From the NCBI GenBank assembly GCA_013398175.1, contig VZRZ01007768.1, forward strand, positions 622,105-686,104: a DNA stretch of 64,000 bases. The letters run 5' to 3'. Shown here in pieces: positions 46,304 to 59,992 of this stretch. Position 1 is the stretch's first letter, and each line of letters begins with the position of its first letter. The position numbers and the translations under genes are program-made. The stretch is from Climacteris rufus (taxonomy: Eukaryota; Chordata; Aves; Passeriformes; Climacteridae). Under the pieces are notes generated by a model, which had not been told where the DNA came from, did not search any database, and worked only from the letters and a program-made list of their open reading frames with translations.

Positions 46304-49300
46304 CAAAATGCAGACTCAGTGCAGCTGGACATTGCACCTCCTCTTCCAGCCCAGCTTCCAGGTATTTTACCAAGGACTATCCTGCAGCACAGGCAGATGC
46401 AGCCTTTGGTTCCCAGGAGAAATAATCATCCTGCCATGTAATTGTAGAGCAGCACCTTATTCCTGATTAATAGCAGTATAAATTAATTCTGATAAATCAG
46501 TGAGGAGAAATTAAAAATGAGCAAGCTGAACATCACTGACAGAACTCACTGCAACAAAGGTGTGATTCCCTGCAAGGTTTTTCTCCAGTTTACTCTTACT
46601 GCTTTATCATTGCTTCCCTTAAATAGAAGGAAAGTTCTGATAAATAACAGTTCTGATATCAACCTATCTTCTGATGAGCCTTTCTTAAGACACAAGTAAA
46701 TGAAGATTTTTCTCTCTGCCTAATATGCAGCCCTGATATCTCTGGCTCCTTTTGCTCACAGTCCAAGGATTTTCATGGGGTCATGCTGGCAAAACTGTAA
46801 TTACAAAGGATTGCAAAACAGGGAGATTATGTTACTGATCTTGATGCAGTTGAAGAGACAAAGAAAGAAACAGGTCGAAATGGAAAAAGCAGGGAGGAGG
46901 GAATGAAAATATGAATAATTAATGTTATAATTTGCTACACTGGAGTAGTCATCTCAATTAATGAAACCGATAATGCAGAACCATCATTTAACAAATTCCT
47001 TGTAAACCTGATGTGCTCCTTTCATGTGTGTGTGTTTGGGGAGAAGGGTCTCTAGGTGATTGTTGGCCAAAGCATAAGTAGCTCTAAACTGAACACTTGC
47101 CCATTTGGTGCTATTAAGAGTGCACACCACTATCAGGGAGCAGGTTTGACACATTGAGTTCTTCCAGTTTTTGGATGAAATGCATGAAAATAGCTGAGCT
47201 GTGCAGCCAAGCTTCGTGCATGGGCTTTGAAGAGGTAGTGTGCCTTGCAGGTCAGAAGTAGCAGGCAGGGGGTGTTGGACCTGAGTGGGTCTGATCACCA
47301 TCTGCAGAGGCTGAGCAGAGCACCATTTCCTCTGCAAGCTCCATCAGCCACTGCCAGAAAACAATTTGAGAAAATATGGTCATATTTGGGCTACTTGGGA
47401 CATAACTTGGAAGCAATAGCAGGCTTTATGTTACAAGCGTAAATAATATCATCAATATTCCAGCATTTTTCTTTATTTTGAGGTTTCCACTCTTTGGGAA
47501 AGATCCTTATTTCAGCTGCTTGATAAGACAGATGTGTCCAGGGCCATGCTGACCACTGCCTACACCAGCTGGCCCACAGCCTGCAGCCTTGCTATGGTGC
47601 ACGTCACTCTTTTGAAAGCTACAGATAAACTCATTGTAGGATTTATCTGAATTTATTTAAGCACAAAATAACCTGTCAGAAGGAGTTTGAGTTTTCGCTG
47701 ACCTTCGCCTGATACGCAGCTCCAGACCTGGCAGTATGTCAGTACATTTAAATCTGGCGTGTAAACACAGCCAGCCTTGCTGTGCTCCCCTTCCAAAAGA
47801 CTGTTTAGGTTTCAGAAACCAGCCATGAGCTGAAAGAATTTGTTCAACCAACTCATTGTGTTTCCTCCCTAACTGCTGCTAATCTGCTCAGAGGAAAGGT
47901 GCCTTTTTTTTTTTTCTGCATGCTGGAGGTTGCTATATCAAGGCTCAAAGCTGCCTGCAGGGAAAATAATCACTTATGAGCTGAAATACTCTCAAAGTGG
48001 CATTTTGCCAAACAAAATGCATTGCTACTGTCATGCCAGGGACCCTCTCACTTTGCACATTTTTAAGCATCCAAAAAGGACTTAATTACAAAGAGGCTCA
48101 TATTCTTCTGGGGATGCTGCAAGTGGTTTTGGCTGGGTTTATTTTTTTGTTTCATCAAAAAAGCTTTTTCCTTAACATCCTCATGAAATGGAATCTTCCC
48201 TGGCAGCTTTAAAGCACAGGGTTAGTGGCTTTTCTTTCTGTGCTCCAAATTCACTTCAATCTCCTGATATTTCTTGTTCATTTGGAAACATGTTGAGATT
48301 GCAATCTGTTTCCAAGGACAACCAGGTCCCCAGTGGCAGTTTTACAGGCTCCTCAAAACAATGATACTCAGTTTCACAAAACACTGAGCATGAGAGGGAA
48401 AATGGAAGCCCATGAGGAACCTAAAATACCCAAATTTGAATTGTTCTGGCTGGTTTCAGCAGAGGCAGGGAGACACTAGAGACGTGTGTGGGGCTTCTGT
48501 CTTATCCCTGACCCTGAGCTCTTGGCCAGGTGCTTGAGTGCTTTCCTGAGGTGGCAGAGCAAGAGAGGGCAGATGTATGGAGAGAGGATCATTTCCAGTT
48601 TGGTGATATTTTAGGAGATTTAACAAGAAAAAGGCAGATCCAAATAGCCTGTAGTAGTAGTTAGTGAAACATTTGCGTGGATCATGGCATTTCCAGAGTA
48701 ACCTCTGCTCTGAATAACAGAAACAGAGACCTGAAGCCAATTTCTAATTTTCTGAGTGAACAGTGTGTTCATTCAGGAGTGACTGACTACCAAGCCTACT
48801 GTGGAGCTACAAATCTGTGTTTAACCCTAATATACTTCCATTAAGACCTTTAATTTCAAAAAGCTGATATGCAATGGTTAAAATATGGGAGTTGGAAAAT
48901 TCTCCAACAGTTCCATTTTGGAGCTTCTCTCTTCCAAACATCAGGATACTGTGATAAACTTGAAGCCTCTTGGTGTAATTTGTAAAGTCTTAGACGCCTC
49001 TGGTTTAGAACAAAAAGCATTCCTGGAGATTAAATAGCAGCACTTTGTCAACATTTTGGAGTCTCCACTCAGCAAATACAAGGATTAGTTCAATGATCCA
49101 GCCAGCTCAGTTCATTGCCAATAAGAACATTATAAATACAATACTAACAAGATGTTTTAATTTCAACTTTTGACCTCAAGGTAGCAACTGCAGTAAAGCA
49201 TGAATATAGCTGGACATGGCTTGTAGTGGAGGCCTGAGTTATTTTCCAGGTTAATGGCAGCTGATGTGTGTGTGTTTGCAATATCTCTTGTGGGAATGCA

Positions 49301-52300
49301 TTAAGCAGAAGAGTTAACTAGTGCCAACTTGTGATAATGCCTGGTGCTTCCTCCGGGGAGAGCACTAGAAATGGGCTGGGTAAACAGCACACAGACTGCA
49401 GACACTGTGGCATGTTTGCTGAGGGGACCTTCAGCTGGCACTGCACAAACAGGCTGGGGGAGCTGGGCTCTTCTGAATCAACAGGCCCTTAGTCCAGCCG
49501 AATGTGAAATTGTTTCTCCTGGATGAGATAAAGGTGCTGGCAGAAATGATGAGTTATTGGGTCAGTCGTCAGCATCAGCTTTGCAAATGCAGCTGAATTC
49601 CAGCTGACTCCAGTTAGCCTGGGAAGACTGCACACAGCAGGTAAATGAGGCAAATAATTGATGAGTCAGGGAAGTATTTTTCATACCTTTTTGAAGAGGT
49701 CAAATATGCGGTTTTCCCAAGTGGGTCGTTCCATTGTACTTTGCCATGTGCCAAGCATTTTCATCAGTTTATTTTTTCCTGACCTTTGGTATTTTTTACG
49801 TATTGAAAAGTCTTAGATCTTAGTCTCAGCATGTCTGGAGCATGAAGGTCATATTAACCCTTTTCTACTGGGAGAACCTTGGAATAAGCCGGAGAAGCTG
49901 CTTGTGGGTGGGCAGGAGGGGTGTTTTGACACATCTCCATGGGATTCCTGGTTTGCATAGTCATGGTCAGTAAGACCAAGGTTCACAAAGTTTTGTGCAT
50001 ACCCCAAAGCTTTGCACACCTATATGCAGTAAGAAACCACACAGTCTCACAGGAGCTTTGGCCCAAGTCTTCCATGTTATTTGGAAACTCTTTTCTTGCG
50101 TTACATACCAGAGAGATTGAAGGACCTGCCCTGAAGCCTCAGCAGATGATGCACATTTTGACACAGGAATTATGGCTCAATTTGGCAGTTTACAAACCGA
50201 TACAAAAAAATTCAGTGGCTTAGGCAAGGCCAAGCAAGAAGCCTCCCCAGCCCTAATCCGCAAATCCAAAATGTCAATTGCTGAGTGTGGGTAATGGATA
50301 GGAAAGGGAAGAATAGAACAAATGAGGAGCTGAGCTGTTGGGACTGAGATTGACAGCAGAAATGGGCTGGGACCAGGGAGATACAGGGAGTAGCTTGGAT
50401 AGGATGGGAGCTTTCTGAACGTGATAGAAGGGGTTTGTCTCCAATCCTGAGCCTTCACCCATCAGAGTGCCTTGCACATACCCTAGAGCAGTGCAGACTT
50501 TAACTAAAGCCAAGCACATCTAAGTGGAAGGAGCCTACTGGGAGCTTCATCCCTAGCTAATATGAACCCACTTCTTTGTGTTTGTGAGCTTATTTAAGCT
50601 TTATTTATGTACATTAATTTTTTAAAATATATTTTATATTACTAATTTTATATTTTGTTTATAGCTTATATATAAGTTTATGTATTTATTTACACAAACT
50701 TTCTTAAGGCAGAAGCAATTTTTTAAGTGGAGGCAATTTATCTCTCCATCCCTTGACATGGGGTACCAACTGAGCCATCCAACAGGTGGGGTAAATCCTC
50801 CCTGAAGGGCAGGTGGATGGAGCTGCTTTTCCTGCACAGACCTGTGATGTGTGTAATCAGCTGGAGCTGACACTGCTGAATCTGGGCTGGCAGGAAGGCC
50901 ATTTCGCAGCCTGTCCTTGACATGAGTATCTCTCCTCTACAGTTATCACCGAGCCCAGACTCACTGGGTTTCAATGTAGTTCAGAAGTAGAATTTGAGTC
51001 TCTTGGCCTTTCCCTGTGGGGGTATGCATGTGCAGAAGGGGGAAGATGGATCTCAGCCTGCTCAGAACATATATTATTGATCTTGAGCACGGAGGTTTTG
51101 TGTACTAGATGGGGGGATGTGAAGCTAAGTAAAGAGGATTTCATTTATTGTGGTTGCTGCTTTTGCATGGATGTTGTTCAGGCAAAAATATTGCTGTGGG
51201 TTTATAAATGATGTGTGTCCAAAAAGAAGGACTGGTAAAACCGCCCTTTGTCCTCGTGGCAGTGTTTGCTGCATGAAGATGGATTGGCTGCTCTTTTTGG
51301 CATGAGTGATGAGGCCAGGATTTTCTCTCGTTATAATTGATCATGTAAGCAGACAATAGGAGAAGACATTTCTCCAGCAGATCTGTATTCATCCTCTGCA
51401 GCACTGCAATTTGTTCCTACCTTTAGTAGAAGCTCTGAGCTTGCCTGCAGCTGTCTCCACAGCCTGTGCAGCCCTGTCTGCCTGCTGCCCGAGCTACCCA
51501 GACCTCTGGCATGCAGAGGTTAACTCCACCATTGTATCTCAGGGGTTATTTTTGTGCAGCCTGTTTATCTTCAGCCCCCAGCTCATTAAGAAACATCCTT
51601 TTTCAAATACTCTGGACATCTGGAATATGGTTTGCTTGTCTTCTGAGACAATGATATCCTTTTAGGCTGGTAAGGGAAGGATGAAATCTAAAGTTCTCCT
51701 TCTTTGGAAAAACACAATCTACATTTTCTTTTCTTTTACTCCAATTCGTTCACCTGTCAGTAGGGATTGCAGACTGCTGGAGCATTTAAGCAGATATCTA
51801 CCTGTCCTGCACATGTACAACCCCCTGGTGTCACCTCCCTGTCACCATTGCTGCACAATGTTATTATTGCACCCTGAGCACAGGCAGAGCCATTTGGAAA
51901 AAAGCAACATCTGCTCCTTTTATACAAGACTAACTACTCATATACCTGCAGCAGGACAGCAAATCTGGTAATTTTCAGCTCTCTGCTTCATTTAATACTA
52001 AACAAGAACCCCAAAAAAATGTTTTCCTCTTTTCCTTTTTAAGAAAAATAGGCAGCACAAGAAGTTCTTCAGATGAGAGCTAGGGAAATACAGAAAGGTT
52101 TTATATCTTCCTGCTTATGGGGGTCAGCTGCAGGGCTCTGGGAGAGCAATTTGTTTCTCCCATTTACACTTCTATTTAAAAATGAACCAATTCCTAAAAG
52201 TGTGTTTCTCTGTGTAACAACCAGAGGGGGAATTTATGGTTCCTAGTTCAGATGGAACAGGTTTCCAGGTTTAGGTGAGATGCATCACTCCCTTCCTGGC

Positions 52301-54824
52301 TTTCTGTGTTACTCTGCTGTAGCATCTACTGTGATTAGTGGGGTGGTGGGAAAGGCTCCAGGTACTCTAAACCCTGTATCATTCCTGGGAAGCACAGACT
52401 TTGACTGGCAGGCAAACCCCACACAGATCAGTGTACACAGCTTTTTAGACCAGCCCCTCTGGATGGGTTCCACTTTGCAGGGGAGGTCACAACATTTAAC
52501 TGAGGTGTGAGTTAGAGAAAAAAACCAAACCAGGATATTCAGCCAGAACTTGTGTCTTGGCCTTTCCTCCATCAGCTTGCTGAGGCTGGAAACTCCGGTG
52601 TATTGTGGCACTTTATCTCTGCAACCAGCAAGTCATGATCACATCAGACACAGATTGAGCTGCCCTGGAGCTACTGTCAACATTGCACCTCACTTTCTAC
52701 CTACAGAGCTTTTGCTAGAAACATTCTAATGAGGCCTTTTTGGGCTTCTAGCAGCCTCCTATACACCAAGCTGCCTGTTTACAACCAGCAGCTAACAGAG
52801 CATCTGGCTAATGATCATCTATTGATCATTCATTAACCTCTGCTAAACTGTGGAGATTGAAACTTCTCATGGCATGTTCTGCAGATGTCTGGCATCCCTG
52901 CATCATGCCATTAACATGTTCTGCAAAATTAATGAGATTTTTGGGACCCCCTCTGCCCTCTCAGGCCAGGAGGGAAAGGAGAAAAGCCAGATTCATTTGC
53001 CCAGCTGTGTAAAATGACTCAAGTTTAAGTAACCCTGTTGACCTTCTAGAGAGGGGCTGCTCTGTGCTCCCTGCATAAGAGAAATTCCTGGAGATGATGA
53101 TGTAAGCCTTGGCTGGTCAGAAATAAAATCTTTCTTCCCACATTTTTTTTTTGCCAGATCACATTTTTTTTTACTGCCTCAAAACCAGAGAAATATTAGT
53201 GAATATTATTTGCTGATAATGTCATTGGGGCTTGGCTGGTTCTCTTACTCTGTAGGAACTGCTGTGGCAAACACACATACCAATTGTTAACATTAACTCA
53301 AGCAGCATGCAAGATGATGTAAAAGAAAGTTTTATTACCTTTGATTCTCAGAGGGACCCCAAAATACCCAGGCTCACCCAGGGCCTCTTTCAAGCTGCAC
53401 TGTGAAGCAAGGGTTGGTTAAAACACAGAACCTGTAGCAGTAGCCAATGTGCAGAGGCAGCTGTGGCTTTGGAGTTGGGAATGAAGGGAGGCTGGCAGTG
53501 CATCACTGAGCACAGAGGGAAAGCACTTGGTGAAATTTTGAGAGTCCAAGGTTCTGCTACATCTCTTTTTTGTCTACCATGTCACTGCCCCTTGAGAAAC
53601 ATGCATATAAACCCAGATAATGTTTGCACTGGGGAGTCAAGCAATCCCAAGCTAAAATGGTGTAGAGATGGTCAGGAGGGTTTTTGTGCCAAAATGCCCA
53701 CAGAAGCACAGCTGGTGTTCCTCACAGCCCCAAGATGCTTTGAGATGCTGAAGTAAGTTACCCCAGGGCAGCAAGTCCCACCATGAATCCTGTGCTGGGA
53801 GTCCACGTGAGGCACAGAGTTGCAGCACAGCCTCCTCCTCTCCCACCTCATCTGCCTCCCTCCTTCAGAACTGTGCTCTCCTGTCAGGTCTGCTGCTGAT
53901 TCCAGCTCTCCCTGTACAGGCACATCACATACAAGAGGTGCACTTTCATCTTGGCTCCAGTGCTTGTGAACTGCAAATGCTTCACAATTGGAAAAGGGAT
54001 TACTAGGAACAACTCTTGCTATCTGTGTATACCTCTAGAGATGCGTTATCCCACATGTGCATTTGAGAAGAAGAGACAGCTCCACCACCTCTGTGGGACT
54101 AGAAAACTTTTCATTGTTTCTGTTATGGTTCATCTGCTGTGAGCTTGGCTTGTCCAGGATTTATCTCAGCTCATAATGTGTTTACAATGAGAAAAGTCCT
54201 GGCATGCTCCTTTCCAATTACCTAGATGGGATCTATCACTCTAGAGATGGCAAATGAAGCACAGGACCTGGATAAAGAGTGTGCATTGCCATGGCTTCTG
54301 AATAAGAAAAGCCATTTGGCAGATGATACCTTTGGTTTTAGAGTTCCAAATGGTTGCAGCATCATGGATCAAGGTTTACTGAGAAAAACTACATTTGCTG
54401 GTGGCTGCTCAGGTACATGTGAAGTGGACAAGTTTGCACTGGTTTGTTAAGGAGCAAGTCTCCTCTGTACAGGAATGAATCATCAAGGTGGACAGTTTAT
54501 GGTCTTTTGGGAATCTGCAGTGGCTTTGAGCTGTAGGGGAAATGTATGACTCACATGTGATCTGATTCCCTACAGAAATACCCCCTTCCTTTCAGATCTT
54601 TGGCTGAGGTCTTGGCCATTTGCTGTTCTTAAGACTGGCACGACAATTCTTGAGAGCTGAACGATCAATTAAAGGCTCTCATTCACATTTCAGGTTTGCA
54701 TTCCTGTGTTTTGAGCAGCTCTGCAGCACAGCTGTGCACTGCCAAGGTGCCACAGCACATCCAGAAATGCCACATGGCTGCATCTTGCTTGTTGTGGAGA
54801 AATTACTTTTTGTGACACAGTTTC
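46304..54824. other. unassigned non-coding sequence
   Basis: No gene or interspersed repeat is recognised over about 8.5 kb. An AT-rich patch (about 50,596-50,695) and short T runs (about 53,140-53,172) are present. The lack of CR1 fragments is consistent with single-copy sequence. Confidence 0.5.
50596..50695. repeat. AT-rich low-complexity patch
   Basis: About 100 bp with very little G or C, rich in TTTATATA and TTTTAAAATA words. Confidence 0.8.
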
Positions 54825-55350
54825 ACAGGTTAATAGCGTCACAGAAAACCAGCTTGAAAGGGAATTTCAGAGGTTACTATGCAGATCCCTTGCTCCAAGA
54901 CAGATCTGACAGAACTGAAACTAATCCTGACAGGTGCTTCTCTAATCTGTCCTTAAGAAAAAATGACTGTGGTGTGAAGACATCACAGCTTCCCTTGGGC
55001 ATCCAGCTCTGGGTTTCATTACTTTAGGCTGAGAAACTTTTTCATAATTTCTAACTGAAGTCTTTTTACTGGAGTAAAAGTCCACACTCTCTGACCCCTT
55101 TTCAGTCATTGATAGATTATTCCCTTCCCTTCCAAGGGCATTTTTGCCTTATTTCAAATCTTTCCCTGGCCGTCACCTGTCACCCAGAATGATGTTCCCC
55201 AAGTCCTTTGCATCCACAAACCTTATCTTAAAGGCCTTAAATCATTCATGCTGTTCCTTTCTGAAGCCCCTCCAGCTTCTCCTGCCACAAGTGTAGTGAC
55301 CAAACTGCATATTACACCGCAGCTAAGTCCTGATAAATGGCAATGCTCCA
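54825..55350 (-). mobile_element. CR1: ancient CR1 LINE 3' untranslated region
   Basis: On the plus strand the order is 'aatagcgtcacagaaaacc', 'gaatttcagaggtta', 'gcagatcccttgctccaaga', 'aatcctgacaggtgcttctc', 'taatctgtccttaagaaaa', 'actttttcataatttctaac', 'ctttctgaagcccctccagc' and 'ctgataaatggcaatgctc'. This is the reverse complement of an old CR1 tail: terminus first, then the body. About 0.5 kb is preserved with high divergence, so this is one of the oldest recognisable insertions here. No coding sequence is included. Confidence 0.78.
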
Positions 55351-57381
55351 TCTGTCATGGGAATCAGCCCTTGAGGAACAAGGTGAACAAGGGATGACAC
55401 TGGTCTGAGTTGTCACCACCATGAAGGTGAATAAATATTTTATATTATATATATAAATTATTCACCACCTGAATAAATACCCTCAGCATGTGAGTCACGA
55501 ATGCAGGGGCTGTGTGGACCTGTTGGCTGTTGCTGCTGGCACATCCCTCACCTTGCTCGTTAGCTGCTCGGAGTTAACAAATTAAAATGAGCACTGAGGC
55601 TTCTGACATTGTGCCTAAGCTGTGGGAAGCCAGGTTTTAGGAGGCTTTTATCGTTTTTGCAGAAATTACCTTGGACTGAGGGTGTGTGGGCAAGACTCTA
55701 AACGGCTCACTCTGCAAAGACTTTGCATGTCCCTTAAGAGTGAGCAGTGCTCTCATTCCCAGCACCAGGCTGAGAAACATGGACTGGTCCTTGTGGGCCC
55801 CAGAATGTCACTCTACCTCTCTGCCTTGGTACTCCCATTCTGCTCCAAAGCAAAAGGAACAATTATTTACTAGCAGTAGCTAATGAAGAGAAGCCCATAC
55901 AGCACTGACTAATGCCATCAGAAGATGATTCATGCCAGGGGAATATATCAGCAAAAACAATGTGCACTAAATCAGTTCAGGGAACAGATCCAGCAAAAAA
56001 CAACTTTTGTTTCTTTTCCCTTGAGAGCAGATCTGTTCCCTGATGGTAAAACTGCATGAGCCCTTAAATGTCACAGGAATTCTGATGGGAATGAGGGGCC
56101 AGAGCCTGGGGAAGGAAGGTGAGAATTGCCTGCCACTCTTTCATAATGACTTAATGCTGACTACGTTTTTGTGATTTGGGTGATTCCCACCTAAACCTCC
56201 TGCTATATCCTCTGAACCCTTTGCTGCATCATCCTGTATTAAAAAATGAGAAGCATATTTCTACAAAGCATACAAGTGTCTCCCTCACTCCTTTAAGGTG
56301 TGGTGCTCTTTTGACACACAGAGGCATAGCAAAGCAAATTTCCTTTCTGTTTTCAAAGGATTTTAGCATCTAAAGGTCCAGATAATTTAATTTGCAGCTA
56401 AAAAAAAAAAAAANNNNNNNNNNNNNNNNNNAAAAAAAAAAAAAATCAGTTCAATTTTGTAAGGCATACACAAAGCAGAAAATAAAAATAACATGTCAAA
56501 AAAGCACATATTTTTATAGGTACCTTGTTTCAATAATACAGCGGTCAAGGCCTCAGAGTAGGCAAATTTCCTTCTAAGGATCTCAATGTTTATATGTTTA
56601 AAAAACAAGAGAACCCTCATCATTGTGCTTCTTAAACTTCAGTCTTGACTACACTAGTGTAATTAATTTATTAAGCCATGGGAGAATTAATTGTATTAAA
56701 AGCACAGGCTCCATGCTGTCTGACTATACAGTAATTGCCGTTTCATTCTACTGTGTTAACAGACATTTTCTTTCTAAATTTTTACACAAGAAGGTAACAT
56801 AGACCACAAACAAAGAAAACTAACAATAAAAAAGGCACATTTTTGGTGGAGTGCATCAGGTAGGTATCAGCAAGGTCAATTAATTTTTTACATTAAACAG
56901 GGACTGCCAATGATTTAAGTGCTGAAGCCCTTTAAATGCTGACTCTGTGCTTAGGTTTCACATGACTCCCTTGGCTCTGCTACTTAGAAAGTTTGGATGA
57001 GAGCCAGTGAGAGATGTTTCTCCTCGCAGTGCTTGGGCATGTGCCCCAGCCAGGATCCCCATCCTTAGCTGGGTGGGATCCAGACAGCAATCCTGCCATC
57101 ACCAGAGGACAAAGGATGAATGCTCAGCCATAGGGCTCAGGTGAGGACTTTGAGGTGCTGTGGCATTAGCTGAGGGACCCTCTGCAGTGCACTGACCCTA
57201 AGAAGGGCAGATGCAACCCAAACTTCCCCAAAAGTGGGGAATTTTTAGATCCAGAACTTCAGCCTGCAATCCTGCCTGCCCTAGGACATCTGAACCCCAC
57301 CAATATCTTGTGTTTAACTTCTGAGTTTCTGCAGCCTCTAAGTGGGAGCTGGCCCAATGCTCTGCTCTTGGTAGAATTAAA
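55351..57381. other. unassigned sequence containing an assembly gap
   Basis: No gene is recognised. An AT microsatellite-like patch lies at about 55,434-55,463. Confidence 0.5.
56401..56445 (+). repeat. poly(A) tract interrupted by an 18-N gap
   Basis: Thirteen A residues, then 18 undetermined bases (56,414-56,431), then fourteen A residues. The homopolymer on both sides indicates that the missing bases are probably more A-rich sequence of uncertain length. Any translation across this point is meaningless. Confidence 0.97.
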
Positions 57382-57479
57382 CACATGGACGTGTAACTCC
57401 TGCCTTAGCTCTGAAGTCTGGGAGCCCTTCTGAAGGCTCTGGGATCCTGGGGCTAAGGCAGGAGTTACACATCCATCTG
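57382..57479. repeat. long inverted repeat, hairpin-forming (29-nt arms, 40-nt loop)
   Basis: The left arm (57,382-57,410) and right arm (57,451-57,479) are reverse complements with two mismatches (384/477 and 390/471) and one G-T pair (410/451). Nineteen consecutive Watson-Crick pairs run from 57,391 to 57,409. The stem can extend by about three pairs into the loop. The central loop contains a second imperfect inverted repeat (gagcccttctgaaggctc). RNA from either strand would fold into a precursor-microRNA-sized hairpin. It could equally be an inverted duplication or a foldback element. Confidence 0.9.
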
Positions 57480-59739
57480 CTTGACTTTGTCTTGACCTGG
57501 ATATCATAAGATTTCTCAAGCACCCTCAGCACTCAGCAACCAAATCCAAGTGCTATCACACTCCCTCCATGAAGAGCTGGCAGAGCTCAGCTTGGGACCA
57601 GCTCAGATAAAAGCACATGCAGAAGCACATGTAGACAGCCTCTGTTCTCTAAGAACTAAAGTCCACGCTGCATCACTCCAGGGGAGTGTCTTGAGTCACC
57701 TCTCACTGTCACCTATCCCTCTATCCTCTGTGAGGCCAGGGTCATGAGAGCATCTTTTGCTAATTGGGAATTATTTCAATTTCCAGAGACACTCCAGGAG
57801 TTACGATGAAGTATTAAAATCCCAGTGCAGACAAAACTGTTTTAAATAGTCAGCTTAGGAGAAGCCAGGGAGGGAGAGGGGAGTTGTAGGCAACACCTTC
57901 TAACACAAAGACAGGCCTTACTGACACCTTAAAAACCACTGCTTCAAGAGATGCCATGGCATGGCTCAGACCATGGCCCCCTTTTTTTAGGAGACTACAG
58001 GGACATCTTGGCCTGTGACTCCAGCACTTGTTGGACAATTTAATGTGATCATCTTCTTGTCCTAAAAGACCTACTTGTGACAGATTCAGATATTGCCTTT
58101 TCTTTGAGTGTGTTTGCCCTCCAAAGCCCAACCCACACGTACAGTAGGTAAACAAACCTTAAAATACATTGAGCAGGTGAACACACCTTTGAAGGTGGTG
58201 TGCGTTTCCTAGCAGAAACTGCCCGCAAACGATGTGTTCCCAGTGACTCAGGAAAGAAGGCCATGAATTTTATGACTCTAAAAATAATCCTGACCTCTGG
58301 GTGCCTCTGCTGGCTGGCAGCTGGGTGTTTGCAGGGTGTGGTACCCACCGTGCAGGGCTGCACAGGGCAAAGTGCTGCTGCTCTGCGCCCGGCTGCCTTC
58401 AGCGTCCCACGCCTCTGCCAGCCTCGCTCACCACATTTCTCTTTGCTGCCACTTCTCTGTGCTTTCCTTCGTGATTCAGCCTTAGACTATGCAACTAATC
58501 TTGTGCAGGAGTGGTAGAAAGTGCAGACATCCAGAGGGGATGATGGTCTGCTCCAGCTGGAGAGTCCGAGCAGAGGGCTCGGGAGGTTTACGTTGCCTTG
58601 GCTGCAGCAGCAGCTCGATGTCAAAGGCCGCTGGAGCAAATGATCTTCTGATCTTTCCCTTACTGTGGGTTGGTTTATTTCTTCCTCTCCTTTTCTTTCC
58701 TGATTGCTACACTGTGCATTGGTGAGTCGCTTTCAGACACTTATGCTTGGGCATTGCACAACTACATAAACACTGGAATGGGATTGTCATCAGATTGCTG
58801 GGAATCTGTGTTCAGGCAAAGAGGTTTCTGGGGAGTAACAATACATATCACATCAGTAGTTACAGATTCATCAAACTTCACCAGTTGGCCTGGAGTGTTT
58901 CTGGGAGAGAAATGAGGATTTCTGATTTCAGTGGGTGTGTGTTTGGTTATTTTTTTTTGTTTGAGAGCACAGGAATAATTTTGTGGTCTAGCTTACTTGT
59001 ATAGTTTGGCCTAAGGTAAAAATTGAATTTCTGGCCATTCATTGTTTATTACTATCCAAAATTCAGATTAAAAAGTTAAAATATTGCAACTTAGAATCCA
59101 AAATATCTGAAAACACTGTTCTTGTATCAGAACATTTAATCTGATCTCTGAGTGCTGGATTTATCTCACAAAGCATTAGATGCCTACAGCAAGATATCAA
59201 CGTCTGAGCCAAATTTCCTGCTCTCATTTTGCAATTCACAGAGACAAATAGGTGTTTTCATGTCAGGGTTCATCAGATTTATTTCAGAGACCCATTTTTG
59301 AACAGCCTACTTAGAGCTCTCCACTGTCTGTAAGAGGATTCTGGGTGACTGGGACTAGGCTCAGCCACCCCCTTGCCACAGTCCAGCATCCTTGCAGGTT
59401 CATTAATGGTTAATTAATCCTTCCTGGTTTCTAGCTTCTACTCCAGAAGGGCCTGCTGTAAGTCTTGTGTCATGTCTGGCCAGTCCTGTCTGGATATCTC
59501 AGCCTGTCCAGAACTCCTCAGATGGCATGAGGATCCCAGGTTTTGACTGTGGTTGCTCAGATTGCACTGACCAGTTGACCACACTTTGAGACTGATCACA
59601 ACACCCAGAGAGTCCCAATGCTTAAATGTTTGTTGCAGATGGTGGCACAGCTGTCACCTCCTAACAACGATCTGCTTAGAGTCAGGATCATCATTAAACT
59701 TCATTTCCCCTTGGTTGCACAGTGCTTTATGGGAGTTAC
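57480..59739. other. unassigned non-coding sequence
   Basis: No gene is recognised. The 58,300-58,640 part is GC-richer with several CpGs. Open frames are short and overlapping. Confidence 0.5.
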
Positions 59740-59992
59740 AGTTTATGAGACTGCACTTGAATTTCTCTGGCTTCAGTTTCCAGCCACTGCCTCTTGTCAT
59801 GTCCTTCTCCATTAGATTTAAAAAGCTGTTTAACTTTGTAACCTTTTTATTGACTGTAACTTGAGTTGCCACTAAATCTTCTTTTCCTTTATAAATCAAA
59901 CAGATCACTTTAAATCTTTTAGCATATTTTTCCAAGTCTCCGAAGTACTTTTTTATATTTCTTCTGAATATTAGCTCCATTTTGTCAACTCT
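59740..59992 (-). mobile_element. CR1: ancient CR1/L3-type LINE 3' fragment
   Basis: The plus-strand wording 'ctggcttcagtttccagccact', 'ctcttgtcatgtccttctcc', 'attagatttaaaaagctg', 'aacttgagttgccactaaat', 'cttcttttcctttataaatc', 'aacagatcactttaaatctt' and 'ttttccaagtctccgaagta' matches the reverse complement of an old CR1/L3-like 3' region. A 108-codon minus frame (59,654-59,980) overlaps it and is explained by the repeat, not a gene. Confidence 0.7.
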
